Positions 1-5,721 of a stretch of DNA of 7,931 nucleotides are shown in pieces. This DNA comes from an uncultured Lachnospiraceae bacterium. Its GTDB lineage: Bacteria; Bacillota; Clostridia; Lachnospirales; Lachnospiraceae. The notes below the pieces were generated by a model. The model did not search any database, was not told the DNA's origin, and saw only the letters and a program-made list of their open reading frames with translations. The position numbers and the translations under genes are program-made. Numbering within the stretch: position 1 is the stretch's first letter; each line of letters begins with the position of its first letter. The DNA lies in NCBI GenBank assembly GCA_902803155.1, contig CADCOU010000285.1:1-7931 (forward strand), written 5' to 3'.

Positions 1-44
1 GCGGAATGACACCGAAATAACTCTGAACGGAAATCCATTGAATT

Positions 45-83
45 AAACCAGGCCGTCCGACATGAGACCGGACGGCCTGGTTT
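45..83. terminator. Bidirectional intrinsic terminator
   Basis: A perfect 15-bp inverted repeat (45-59 with 69-83) encloses a 9-base loop. On the plus strand the stem ends in TTTT; on the minus strand it ends in TTTAATT. It lies about 90 bases past the aldolase stop codon and would end the minus-strand kinase-aldolase transcript. It could also end a plus-strand gene lying left of the window. The rest of 1-172 shows no recognisable gene. Confidence 0.85.
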
Positions 84-172
84 TATGGTCTGATGTTTCA
101 TTTCTTCCTTCGACGTGCCGTAAGAGCAGGAAAGGTTAAGCAATTCGACCGGATAAGATTCTGCAGGAATTA

Positions 173-1039
173 TTACCTGTACAGTACAGCCTTGCCAGTC
201 GTCCGGAACAGATCCAGTTTGTGTTTTGCCACAGCCTTCATGGCTTCGATGCAGGGCGGGCAGATCTCGTTCGGTTCTCTCAGCCCTTCGTCCTGAAGGA
301 CTTCACGCATCTTGTTATAGAAAGCTGCCTTGATGTCGGAGGAGATGTTGATCTTGTTGATCCCCAGGGTCACGGATTCACCGATTTCCTTATCAGGATT
401 ATTGGAGCCGCCGTGCAGAACGAGCGGAACATCCACTTTTGCCTCGATCGCCTTCAGGATGTCAAGCTTCAGCTCCGGCTTCATGCCGGCCGGATACAGA
501 CCGTGACAGGTGCCGATCGCGATCGCCAGCGTATCTACGCCTGAAGCCTCCACGAATGCAGCTGCGTCGTCCGGATCGGTGTAGATGATCTTCGCGCTTC
601 CGCCCTCCATGTCAGCCGGATTGGTAGTGCCGATGGTCCCAAGCTCCGCCTCGACAGAAACGTTGCAGGGGTGTGCCGCCTCAACCACTTTCTTTGCGCC
701 GGCGATGTTCTCTTTAAACGAAAGGTGCGCCCCGTCAAACATGACAGAGGTAAATCCGGCCTGGATCGCGCACATGATCTTGCCGAAGTCACTGCAGTGA
801 TCCAGATGAATGCATACCGGAACGGATGACTTCAGTGCTCTTTCGCGAACTCCCTGTACAAAGTCCGTGCCGGTGAAGCTGAGTTCATCCGGATGGATCT
901 CAATGATCACGGGAGAATCCGTTTCCTCCACCAGGTCCATGATTCCGAGGAACATGGACCAGTCGCTGATGTTGAATGCGGGGATCGCAAAACGGTGTTC
1001 CTTTGCGACTGCCAGAATGTCCTTCATGTTCATTAACAT
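173..1039 (-). CDS. Class II (zinc) ketose-bisphosphate aldolase, GatY/FbaA family
   Basis: Probably a cytoplasmic zinc aldolase that reversibly cleaves a ketose 1,6-bisphosphate (fructose, tagatose or a relative) to dihydroxyacetone phosphate and an aldehyde. The 288 residues match the usual GatY/KbaY length. Visible motifs: HLDH at 78-81 (catalytic Asp80, zinc ligand His81), EAELG at 130-134, GTCHG at 176-180 (zinc His179), LHGGS at 208-212 (zinc His209) and INISSD at 230-235 in the phosphate-binding region. The start is fixed by AAAGGAGGT 8 bases upstream. It lies 15 bases after the kinase stop, so the two are almost certainly co-transcribed. Oddities: HPDEL at 49-53 where relatives often have a Ser-containing loop, Cys178 in the GTxHG motif, and CPPC at 260-263. 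The family is secure; the substrate cannot be told from sequence. Confidence 0.9.
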   Translation of the reverse strand: MLMNMKDILAVAKEHRFAIPAFNISDWSMFLGIMDLVEETDSPVIIEIHPDELSFTGTDFVQGVRERALKSSVPVCIHLDHCSDFGKIMCAIQAGFTSVMFDGAHLSFKENIAGAKKVVEAAHPCNVSVEAELGTIGTTNPADMEGGSAKIIYTDPDDAAAFVEASGVDTLAIAIGTCHGLYPAGMKPELKLDILKAIEAKVDVPLVLHGGSNNPDKEIGESVTLGINKINISSDIKAAFYNKMREVLQDEGLREPNEICPPCIEAMKAVAKHKLDLFRTTGKAVLYR

Positions 1040-1054
1040 AATTCAAACCTCCTT

Positions 1055-2368
1055 TCAAAAGCAGAGCTGCATTCCGCCGGTAAATGAATCGCCCAGGCCG
1101 ATCGTATACTTCGGGCGGTCCAGGCAATAGGCGGGAACCAGCAGCACACGGTCTTCCAGACCATTTTGTATTATGATTTCCTGATTTTTGAGTCCTTCCT
1201 CGTTGAACGGCTGCCCGAGCACCCATCGGACATCCGCGTCATTTCCATATCTGCCGAAGGCGGCTTTCGCCGTTGCAAGCAGAATCCCGAAAACGAGTCC
1301 TTTTTCGATGTCAAGGCCTCGTTGGTCTCCGACGTACATGGCATAATCTTTCGTATGGACAACGACCCCTCTTCTGATGGAAAACCGTTTCAGGATCTGC
1401 TCCACTCCCTCTATGCAGGAGAGGATATTCCGGAGATCGACCGGAATTCCGAAGAGCTCCAGCGTGCACGCAAGCTCTTCTTCATTGATGCTCAGAATGT
1501 CTGTGTACGGGCAGAGCATTTTCATGCAGAGTTTCCGCATCGGGAGATCATGATAATGACCGTCCTCAAAATATACAATCCCGTCCGGATTGTTTCTCCG
1601 GTATGCTTCCGCATGACTTTTGATCCGGGATAGCCTGGAACGCAGCAGATCACGGTCCAGAGGGCAGTTGAAACTGGAAAGAACGTTGCTGGATACCTGA
1701 GCGGCATGCGTTTCTACCCACCCCAGAAAAGCTTCGTTCAGAGGCAGTTTGTCATTTACCGTACACTTTGTCAGGATCAGCCGGTTGGACCAGGGGATCC
1801 CGACCGCCTGAGAACCGAGACGGATCACGGAGCCTTTCTGAAACTGGAGGATCACATGGATCTCCGGCGGAGCCTTTCCCCGCTCATCCATGCTCCTTCC
1901 AAGAGATCCGTCCGCAAGCGGAACCCGGATGAAGGGAGACTCCAGCAGTTCCCGTACTTCCCGGGAATCATCGGTCAGATGAACGACGGACTTTGCTCCG
2001 AACTGCGCCATGGCAAGTGCTGCCTGGACCGCAGTGCCGCCTATACCGTTTTTGTGCGGAAAATTCCGGCAGAGAAGATCCGGATCGTCTATGTCTGCCT
2101 CCCCGCCGGTTCCGGTCCTGCAGTAATAAACGATCGTCTCCACCAGCTCCCGCCTGGTGCGGATCCGGGAAACCGGTTTCATTTCCGCAAGGATACCGTC
2201 CGGAGCATACTGCTCCAGCAGTTCATTGAACTTTTCTATACGAAAATCCAGCAGGATATCCAGATCACTGGTATATCCAAGCGCTGTGAAAACCTCTTTC
2301 CTGTTTCTCTCTGCGATAATGGAGGGCAGGTTTTCGTATATCCTTTTCACCTTTTCATAAGTTAACAT
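1055..2368 (-). CDS. ADP-dependent sugar/phosphosugar kinase (ADP-PFK/ADP-GK family)
   Basis: A 437-residue protein of the ribokinase-like ADP-dependent glucokinase/phosphofructokinase family, best known from archaea and from animal ADPGK. Family members transfer phosphate from ADP to glucose or fructose 6-phosphate, giving AMP. Visible features: an N-terminal sugar-site segment with TSDLD at 33-37, the glycine-rich GIGGTA at 108-113, NEEE at 295-298 (the Mg-linked NxxE motif), and near the C-terminus GLGDSFTGG at 424-432, with Asp427 the expected catalytic base. Length is close to that of archaeal members. The ATG at 2368 is the only ATG start available: the frame closes about 33 bases upstream, and no Shine-Dalgarno sequence precedes it. 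The toxin stop lies 20 bases upstream, so translational coupling is plausible. The downstream aldolase suggests a phosphosugar 1-kinase role. The nucleotide donor is inferred from the family. Confidence 0.82.
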   Translation of the reverse strand: MLTYEKVKRIYENLPSIIAERNRKEVFTALGYTSDLDILLDFRIEKFNELLEQYAPDGILAEMKPVSRIRTRRELVETIVYYCRTGTGGEADIDDPDLLCRNFPHKNGIGGTAVQAALAMAQFGAKSVVHLTDDSREVRELLESPFIRVPLADGSLGRSMDERGKAPPEIHVILQFQKGSVIRLGSQAVGIPWSNRLILTKCTVNDKLPLNEAFLGWVETHAAQVSSNVLSSFNCPLDRDLLRSRLSRIKSHAEAYRRNNPDGIVYFEDGHYHDLPMRKLCMKMLCPYTDILSINEEELACTLELFGIPVDLRNILSCIEGVEQILKRFSIRRGVVVHTKDYAMYVGDQRGLDIEKGLVFGILLATAKAAFGRYGNDADVRWVLGQPFNEEGLKNQEIIIQNGLEDRVLLVPAYCLDRPKYTIGLGDSFTGGMQLCF

Positions 2369-2388
2369 ATCAAATGAATAAAACCCGA

Positions 2389-2796
2389 TCAGAACAAAAA
2401 GATACAGTTTTCATCATAGTGTTCAAATATATGATCATGTGAAAGCAGTGTACAGTTCTCTGTTTTGGCCTGTGCGATCAGAACCCTGTCAAAAGGATCC
2501 TGATTCCCGGGGAAATGCCCTTCCCGGATCTGCAGATCCCGAAGGGCAAATACATGTGCTGCTTCGATCGAAAGAGGAATAAACCCGGCCTGGTCGCAAA
2601 ATCTGCAGATATCATTCTCCCGGTATGGACATTTCTCAGGGGCTTTTTGCTTTTTAATGGCGAGCTCCCACAAAGATGCAACACTGTACAAAATCATATT
2701 ATCCGAAGTACAGATGAGATCCCTTGCCGGTTGCGACAGGCGACTGTCATCTGTTAGAGCCCAGATGATCACATGCGTATCCAGCAATATCTTCAT
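2389..2796 (-). CDS. vapC: Type II toxin, PIN-domain ribonuclease (VapC-like)
   Basis: A 135-residue single PIN domain, the usual toxin length. Toxins of this family are Mg-dependent RNases that block translation by cutting tRNA or rRNA. The acidic site is visible: Asp6 in LLDTHV, Glu44 in SLWELAIK, Asp103 in DPFDR (100-104), followed by LIAQA, and Asp121 in SHDHIF. All residues expected for activity are present, so the gene looks intact. The ATG overlaps the antitoxin stop as ATGA, the classic coupled arrangement, with a short AGGA ahead of it inside the antitoxin gene. Its stop is 20 bases before the sugar kinase start, with no terminator between. The RNA target is not predictable. Confidence 0.9.
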   Translation of the reverse strand: MKILLDTHVIIWALTDDSRLSQPARDLICTSDNMILYSVASLWELAIKKQKAPEKCPYRENDICRFCDQAGFIPLSIEAAHVFALRDLQIREGHFPGNQDPFDRVLIAQAKTENCTLLSHDHIFEHYDENCIFLF

Positions 2797-3044
2797 AGCA
2801 ATTCCTGATCCCCAAGAAAGTCTGAAGAGACATCAATGCTGTTAAAGTCTTCCAGCGAGCACAAGGCAGGTATTTTTCCTTTGGCAATACCGATCCTGCT
2901 GCCGGGGTCTTCCTGATAGGGAACTATCTTTGCTACAGGGACGCCATTGCGGAGAAGGACGACAAAAGGTTCTTTCCTGTTGGCGACAGCAGCGACATAT
3001 TTTGACAGATTGGTTTTTGCATCAAGCATGTTAGCGGAAATCAT
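2793..3044 (-). CDS. Type II antitoxin, Phd/YefM family
   Basis: An 83-residue antitoxin. The N-terminal half (about residues 1-45) has the Phd/YefM DNA-binding fold signature, MISANMLDAKTNLS followed by RNGVPVAKIVPY at 32-43. This half normally dimerises on the operator and represses the operon. The C-terminal part (about 50-83) is the variable segment expected to wrap and inhibit the toxin. AAGGGGG lies 5 bases before the ATG. It is the first gene of the minus-strand cluster and overlaps the toxin by 4 bases. A near-consensus promoter and a partial palindrome at the predicted transcription start fit autoregulation. The pairing of Phd-type antitoxin with PIN toxin is common. Confidence 0.9.
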   Translation of the reverse strand: MISANMLDAKTNLSKYVAAVANRKEPFVVLLRNGVPVAKIVPYQEDPGSRIGIAKGKIPALCSLEDFNSIDVSSDFLGDQELL

Positions 3045-3060
3045 GGCAGCCCCCTTCTGA

Positions 3061-3079
3061 ATTAGCTAACCTGACTAAT
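3061..3079. promoter_or_regulatory. Candidate autoregulatory operator of the toxin-antitoxin operon
   Basis: An interrupted palindrome, ATTAG-N9-CTAAT, spans 19 bases. It contains a perfect 8-bp TTAGCTAA at one end and lies at the predicted transcription start of the antitoxin promoter. Position and symmetry fit a Phd/YefM-type repressor site, but binding is inferred. Confidence 0.5.
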
Positions 3080-3082
3080 GTC

Positions 3083-3110
3083 ATTATAGCCTATATGAGG
3101 GGGATGTCAA
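3083..3110 (-). promoter_or_regulatory. Sigma-A promoter of the toxin-antitoxin/kinase/aldolase cluster
   Basis: On the minus strand a perfect TTGACA (3105-3110) is followed after 16 bases by a perfect TATAAT (3083-3088). Transcription should start near 3076, about 30 bases before the antitoxin ATG. No other convincing promoter was seen in the minus-strand cluster down to position 173. A consensus this strong implies high activity unless repressed. Confidence 0.85.
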
Positions 3111-3142
3111 TAAATAATGATGCCAACTACATATACAGCCTG

Positions 3143-3172
3143 TTGACGTTTCTTCGGACGGCAGGTTATCAT
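3143..3172 (+). promoter_or_regulatory. Probable promoter of the small membrane protein gene
   Basis: TTGACG (3143-3148), an 18-base spacer and TATCAT (3167-3172) lie about 50 bases before the start codon at 3223. It is back to back with the toxin-antitoxin promoter. The match is moderate. Confidence 0.5.
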
Positions 3173-3222
3173 TGCTCTGAGGCAAAATTGAAAAAGGTTA
3201 TGTGACAGACAGGAGAGGTGTT

Positions 3223-3624
3223 ATGGGGTCCGGATTCATTGATTCGTTTCAGCTTCTGATCGGTGTTTACCTTCTGTACATGGGCTTCCGGGGAGAAAAC
3301 CCGGAAAACAGGATGACCGGGGTACCGGATAAAAAGGAAGTAAAAGAGCCGAAGGCACTGAGGGGTTTATACATCGCGGGCGGGATATTTGCACTTGCGG
3401 ATTTCGCAATCTGTATGTTGCGCAATTCCATGTTTACTTTAGAGCAGACTGAAACAGGACTGTCGGTTACGCAAAATTATGCGATAAGTGCATTTCCTTT
3501 CCTGACTTACGATCTGATGAATTCGGTCAGCCGTGTGCTGTCGCTGCTGGCGATCGCGGTTCTGATCGGTTCTTCGATCTGGCTGTTTATACTCGCCGGC
3601 AAATATGAGAAGGGACAGAAATGA
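3223..3624 (+). CDS. Small membrane protein of unknown function, three predicted TM segments
   Basis: A 133-residue protein I do not recognise. Three hydrophobic stretches fit membrane helices: about 5-22 (FIDSFQLLIGVYLLYMGF), 47-66 and 104-125. Between the first two is a charged, lysine- and glutamate-rich loop (23-46), and the protein ends in a short basic tail. The ATG at 3223 is chosen because AGGAGAGG lies 4 bases upstream. An in-frame GTG at 3202 would add seven residues but has no comparable ribosome binding site. It is a single-gene unit with its own promoter and a terminator 4 bases after the stop, converging on truA. Neither neighbour suggests a function. Confidence 0.75.
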   Translation: MGSGFIDSFQLLIGVYLLYMGFRGENPENRMTGVPDKKEVKEPKALRGLYIAGGIFALADFAICMLRNSMFTLEQTETGLSVTQNYAISAFPFLTYDLMNSVSRVLSLLAIAVLIGSSIWLFILAGKYEKGQK

Positions 3625-3628
3625 ATAA

Positions 3629-3653
3629 CTGCCGGATCGGGAAGATCCGGCAG
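3629..3653. terminator. Bidirectional terminator between convergent genes
   Basis: A perfect 10-bp stem (CTGCCGGATC with GATCCGGCAG) encloses a 5-base loop between the stop of the membrane protein gene and the stop of truA. The T-rich tract is weak on the plus strand (GATTTTA some bases away) and better on the minus strand (TTATTCATTT), so it probably serves truA best. Confidence 0.75.
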
Positions 3654-3667
3654 CAGGAGATCAGATT

Positions 3668-4603
3668 TTAATAACGTACTTCCATCAGGGTAAGACCGCT
3701 TGCGGGAGCTGTATGAGAGGCAGCTCCCTTTTTCTGTGCTTCGAGGATCGTCTGAATGGCGGATTCCGGGCTCCTTTCGGCGCCGATCTCAACAAGCTCG
3801 CCGGTCATCAGGCGGACCTGATGGTTCAGGAAGCCGTCTCCGTAATAGTCAAGGACAATGGTGTTTTCATCCGGTCTGGAAATACGAATATCCGTAATGG
3901 TCCGGACTGCGCTTTTTTTCATCTTCAGCCCGCAGAAACTGGTGAAGTCATGAGTCCCGATCAATGCACGGGAAGCGTTGATCATGGAACCGGTGTCCAG
4001 GTCTTCCCCATACTGCCAGAGAAAACGACGATCTCTCACATCAGAGAAAGGAGCTGTCCGGATACGGTACTGATACCACTTGGACCCGGTGAGATAACGT
4101 GCATGGAAACGGTCAGACGCGCGCACCAGCCGGGAAACGGCAATGTCTTCCGGAAGATAATGATTGATCGCTTCCAGAAGCATCTGATCCTGCAGAGAGA
4201 TCTGCTGTGAGCGAATCTGTTCATGGCCAGTATGCACTGATTCCCTGGGATAACTGTCGAACTGCTCTGATGTCCGGGAATCATCGGCGGCACGCTTCAT
4301 GGCGGCAGCTTCCGCCTGCGCTCTGCTTCCGGTACCGCTCCAGGAAGCTTTCATGGAAGCGAACCGATCTGTGAAAGCCGTAAGATTCTTTTCGTCGACC
4401 CTGAAACTGGCAGTCTGTCCGAGCGCGTGTACGCCTGCGTCAGTCCGTCCGGCTCCGAAGACCTCGATATCTTCACCGAGAAGACGGGAAAGCAAGGCTT
4501 CCAGCTTTCCCTGAATGGTGTTGTCGATCCGGGGCTGCTTCTGCCATCCCTTATAACGCGTGCCCTCATACTGTACGGTCATCTTGTAATTGATCTGGTA
4601 CAT
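3668..4603 (-). CDS. truA: tRNA pseudouridine(38-40) synthase TruA with an internal insertion
   Basis: Converts uridines 38-40 of the tRNA anticodon stem-loop to pseudouridine. The catalytic motif GAGRTDAGVHA is at 50-60 with Asp55 as nucleophile; RFHAR (165-169) and GDGFLNHQVR, near residue 260, are further family blocks. The protein has 311 residues against roughly 245-270 usually. The excess lies between SFRVD (66-70) and the LLEAINHYLPEDIAV block (142-156): about 64 hydrophilic, alanine-rich residues where E. coli TruA has a short linker. The reading frame is continuous, so this is an insertion and not a frameshift. AAGGA lies 8 bases before the ATG. An internal ATG at codon 8 lacks a binding site. 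It is a single-gene unit here, with its own promoter upstream and a terminator shared with the convergent gene. Confidence 0.93.
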   Translation of the reverse strand: MYQINYKMTVQYEGTRYKGWQKQPRIDNTIQGKLEALLSRLLGEDIEVFGAGRTDAGVHALGQTASFRVDEKNLTAFTDRFASMKASWSGTGSRAQAEAAAMKRAADDSRTSEQFDSYPRESVHTGHEQIRSQQISLQDQMLLEAINHYLPEDIAVSRLVRASDRFHARYLTGSKWYQYRIRTAPFSDVRDRRFLWQYGEDLDTGSMINASRALIGTHDFTSFCGLKMKKSAVRTITDIRISRPDENTIVLDYYGDGFLNHQVRLMTGELVEIGAERSPESAIQTILEAQKKGAASHTAPASGLTLMEVRY

Positions 4604-4643
4604 TTTTCTGATCCTTTTTCCGAATGCTTTTCCAAATCCTGTC

Positions 4644-4706
4644 GGGCAGGAAGATAGAACCGTCTGCCCTTCCTATGATGCTGCCTTAGCCATGAAGACC
4701 GGCAGC
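4644..4706 (-). other. Structured leader of the truA transcript
   Basis: The predicted leader of about 107 bases contains two inverted repeats: GCTGCC/GGCAGC (4701-4706 with 4680-4685) and GGGCAG/CTGCCC (4664-4669 with 4644-4649). A third pair, AGGAAG/CTTCCT (4669-4674 with 4648-4653), interleaves with the second, so the two can only form alternately or as a pseudoknot. No U-run follows, so it is not an ordinary attenuator. It matches no riboswitch class I recognise. Confidence 0.4.
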
Positions 4707-4716
4707 GTTCCGCAGA

Positions 4717-4745
4717 ATCATAGCAAAGAATGAAGCGGTTTACAA
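4717..4745 (-). promoter_or_regulatory. Sigma-A promoter of truA
   Basis: On the minus strand TTGTAA (4740-4745), a 17-base spacer and TATGAT (4717-4722) predict a start near 4710, about 107 bases before the truA ATG. Confidence 0.7.
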
Positions 4746-4784
4746 CTGCGGCGGGATAGAGATCTGCGTATGCTGGTGCTGAGC

Positions 4785-4814
4785 CTGTCCGGTGGTATAT
4801 TTGACGCCGGACAG
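4785..4814. repeat. Inverted repeat in the gene-free truA/hsp20 interval
   Basis: A perfect 8-bp inverted repeat (CTGTCCGG with CCGGACAG, 14-base loop) sits between the divergent truA and hsp20 promoters. Just downstream, 4817-4852 can fold through AAACG/CGTTT outside TTTGG/CCAAA. The stretch 4746-4874 otherwise shows no gene. Its role is unknown: an operator, an unlisted small RNA or chance are all possible. Confidence 0.4.
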
Positions 4815-4874
4815 AAAACGTTTTGGGAGTTCTGCCAAAGGCGTTTGTGATAAAAATGTGAAATATTCAGAAAA

Positions 4875-4901
4875 TTAGCACTCGCCACTTGACAGTGCTA
4901 G
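4875..4901. promoter_or_regulatory. CIRCE operator (HrcA repressor site)
   Basis: TTAGCACTC, nine bases, then CAGTGCTAG. The CIRCE consensus is TTAGCACTC-N9-GAGTGCTAA, so the left arm is perfect and the right arm matches 7 of 9. CIRCE is bound by HrcA, which is released after heat stress. It overlaps the -35 box of the hsp20 promoter, so bound HrcA would block RNA polymerase. Confidence 0.88.
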
Positions 4902-4917
4902 CAACAAGAGTTATAAC
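4889..4917 (+). promoter_or_regulatory. Sigma-A promoter of hsp20
   Basis: TTGACA (4889-4894), a 17-base spacer and TATAAC (4912-4917) predict a start near 4924. The -35 box lies inside the CIRCE operator, and the sequence just upstream (about 4852-4877) is AT-rich. Confidence 0.82.
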
Positions 4918-4982
4918 GAGTTCAGAACGAAGGCAAGAGCTGAGGATCACAGAAAATGATGATCCGGCCCGCTTCCGGGAAA

Positions 4983-5011
4983 GGCATCCGGAGAATAGAA
5001 AACAGGATGCC
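4983..5011 (+). other. Hairpin in the hsp20 5' leader
   Basis: GGCATCC (4983-4989) pairs perfectly with GGATGCC (5005-5011) around a 15-base loop in the leader of about 125 bases. Shorter stems precede it: GGATC/GATCC (4944-4948 with 4961-4965) and CCCG/CGGG (4968-4971 with 4976-4979). None pairs with the ribosome binding site at 5033-5040. It may affect RNA stability; no function is shown. Confidence 0.35.
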
Positions 5012-5049
5012 CGACTAATACAAACAAAACCCAAAGGAGGATAAGAATT

Positions 5050-5520
5050 ATGATGATGGTACCAAGACTTTTTAATGACAATCTTTTTGACAGCTGGTTT
5101 GATGATGATTTCTTCTGGCCGGAATTCAGAAAGGAAACTCCGAAAGCAGAAAAGAAGCTCTATGGTCACAGGGCAGCGGCGATCATGAAGACCGATGTGA
5201 AAGAAACAGAGAACGGCTATGATGTCGCGATCGATCTTCCGGGCTTCAAGAAAGAAGACGTCACCTGCGAACTGAAGGATGGTTATCTGACGATTTCCGC
5301 ACAGAAGAACGTCGAAAATGATGAGAAGAACGAGGATGGCAAGTATATCCGCAGAGAGCGCTATACCGGAAGCCAGAGCAGAAGTTTCTATGTCGGTGAA
5401 CAACTGCATGAGGATGATATCCATGCAGCGTTCGAGGACGGGATCCTGAAACTGACTATTCCGAAGAAGGAAGCGCAGCAGGTGGAGGAGAAGAGACACT
5501 TTGTTCAGATCGAAGGCTGA
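5050..5520 (+). CDS. hsp20: Small heat-shock protein, Hsp20/alpha-crystallin family
   Basis: A 156-residue ATP-independent holdase that keeps unfolding proteins soluble until DnaK or ClpB act, normally as a cytoplasmic oligomer. The acidic, aromatic N-terminal arm (1-45) has DSWFDDDFFWPEF at 14-26. The alpha-crystallin domain spans about 46-140, with LPGFKKEDV at 63-71 and the family signature AFEDGILKLTIPKK at 127-140 (A-x3-G-x-L). The C-terminal VQI at 152-154 corresponds to the I/V-x-I/V anchor that links subunits. The start follows AAAGGAGG by 9 bases; three ATG codons in a row make the exact initiator slightly uncertain. A CIRCE operator over its promoter indicates HrcA control. It is monocistronic, ending at a strong terminator. 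Confidence 0.95.
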   Translation: MMMVPRLFNDNLFDSWFDDDFFWPEFRKETPKAEKKLYGHRAAAIMKTDVKETENGYDVAIDLPGFKKEDVTCELKDGYLTISAQKNVENDEKNEDGKYIRRERYTGSQSRSFYVGEQLHEDDIHAAFEDGILKLTIPKKEAQQVEEKRHFVQIEG

Positions 5521-5568
5521 TGACAGTCTCTTCCGGAGCTGCTTCGCAGAAAAGTAACTGAAAAAGCG

Positions 5569-5602
5569 AAAAGCGGTCCGGGATCATTCCCGGACTGCTT
5601 TT
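5569..5602 (+). terminator. Intrinsic terminator of hsp20
   Basis: A 14-bp stem with one G-U pair (5569-5582 with 5589-5602) and a 6-base loop ends in TTTTG. It lies about 50 bases after the hsp20 stop. The A-rich left arm makes it partly effective on the other strand too. Confidence 0.85.
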
Positions 5603-5621
5603 GTGTAAGCAACGAACCAGC

Positions 5622-5650
5622 TCGGGCAGGAGGGGAATCCGCCTGCCCGA
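5622..5650. repeat. 9-bp inverted repeat upstream of the J-domain gene
   Basis: TCGGGCAGG pairs perfectly with CCTGCCCGA around an 11-base loop. No T-run follows. The first ten bases, TCGGGCAGGA, recur at 4642-4651 in the truA leader region, also at the edge of a hairpin. It lies between the hsp20 terminator and the J-domain gene and might act in that gene's leader. No promoter with good spacing was seen for that gene. Confidence 0.5.
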
Positions 5651-5721
5651 TTGAAGACTTCAGAAAGTGCTGCACCTGTATAAAGAAGCGGCAGAATAAG
5701 GAAAGAGGGAGGTGAGATGAG

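Noticed and set aside
1..46. 3' end of a plus-strand gene entering from the left
   Set aside because: Stops occur at 7-9, 18-20 and 44-46 in the three frames, so any of them could end an upstream gene. Too few residues remain to choose or identify one.
1166..2365. Long plus-strand open frames opposite the kinase gene
   Set aside because: They are shadows of the minus-strand kinase, with no family motifs and no suitable ribosome binding sites.
3629..3653. Short CRISPR-like or mobile-element repeat at the GC-rich palindrome
   Set aside because: It is a single copy between two convergent stop codons and is best explained as a terminator.
4924..5049. RNA thermometer in the hsp20 leader
   Set aside because: Hairpins exist, but none visibly pairs with the AAAGGAGG site at 5033-5040, which a thermometer needs.
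4867..5499. Minus-strand open frame of 210 codons opposite hsp20
   Set aside because: It overlaps the well-supported hsp20 gene and its CIRCE promoter and encodes no recognisable domain.
5651..5684. Promoter for the J-protein gene (TTGAAG and TATAAA)
   Set aside because: The spacing is 22 bases, too long for sigma-A, and no alternative -35 is present at 17 bases. Read-through or a weak promoter remains possible.
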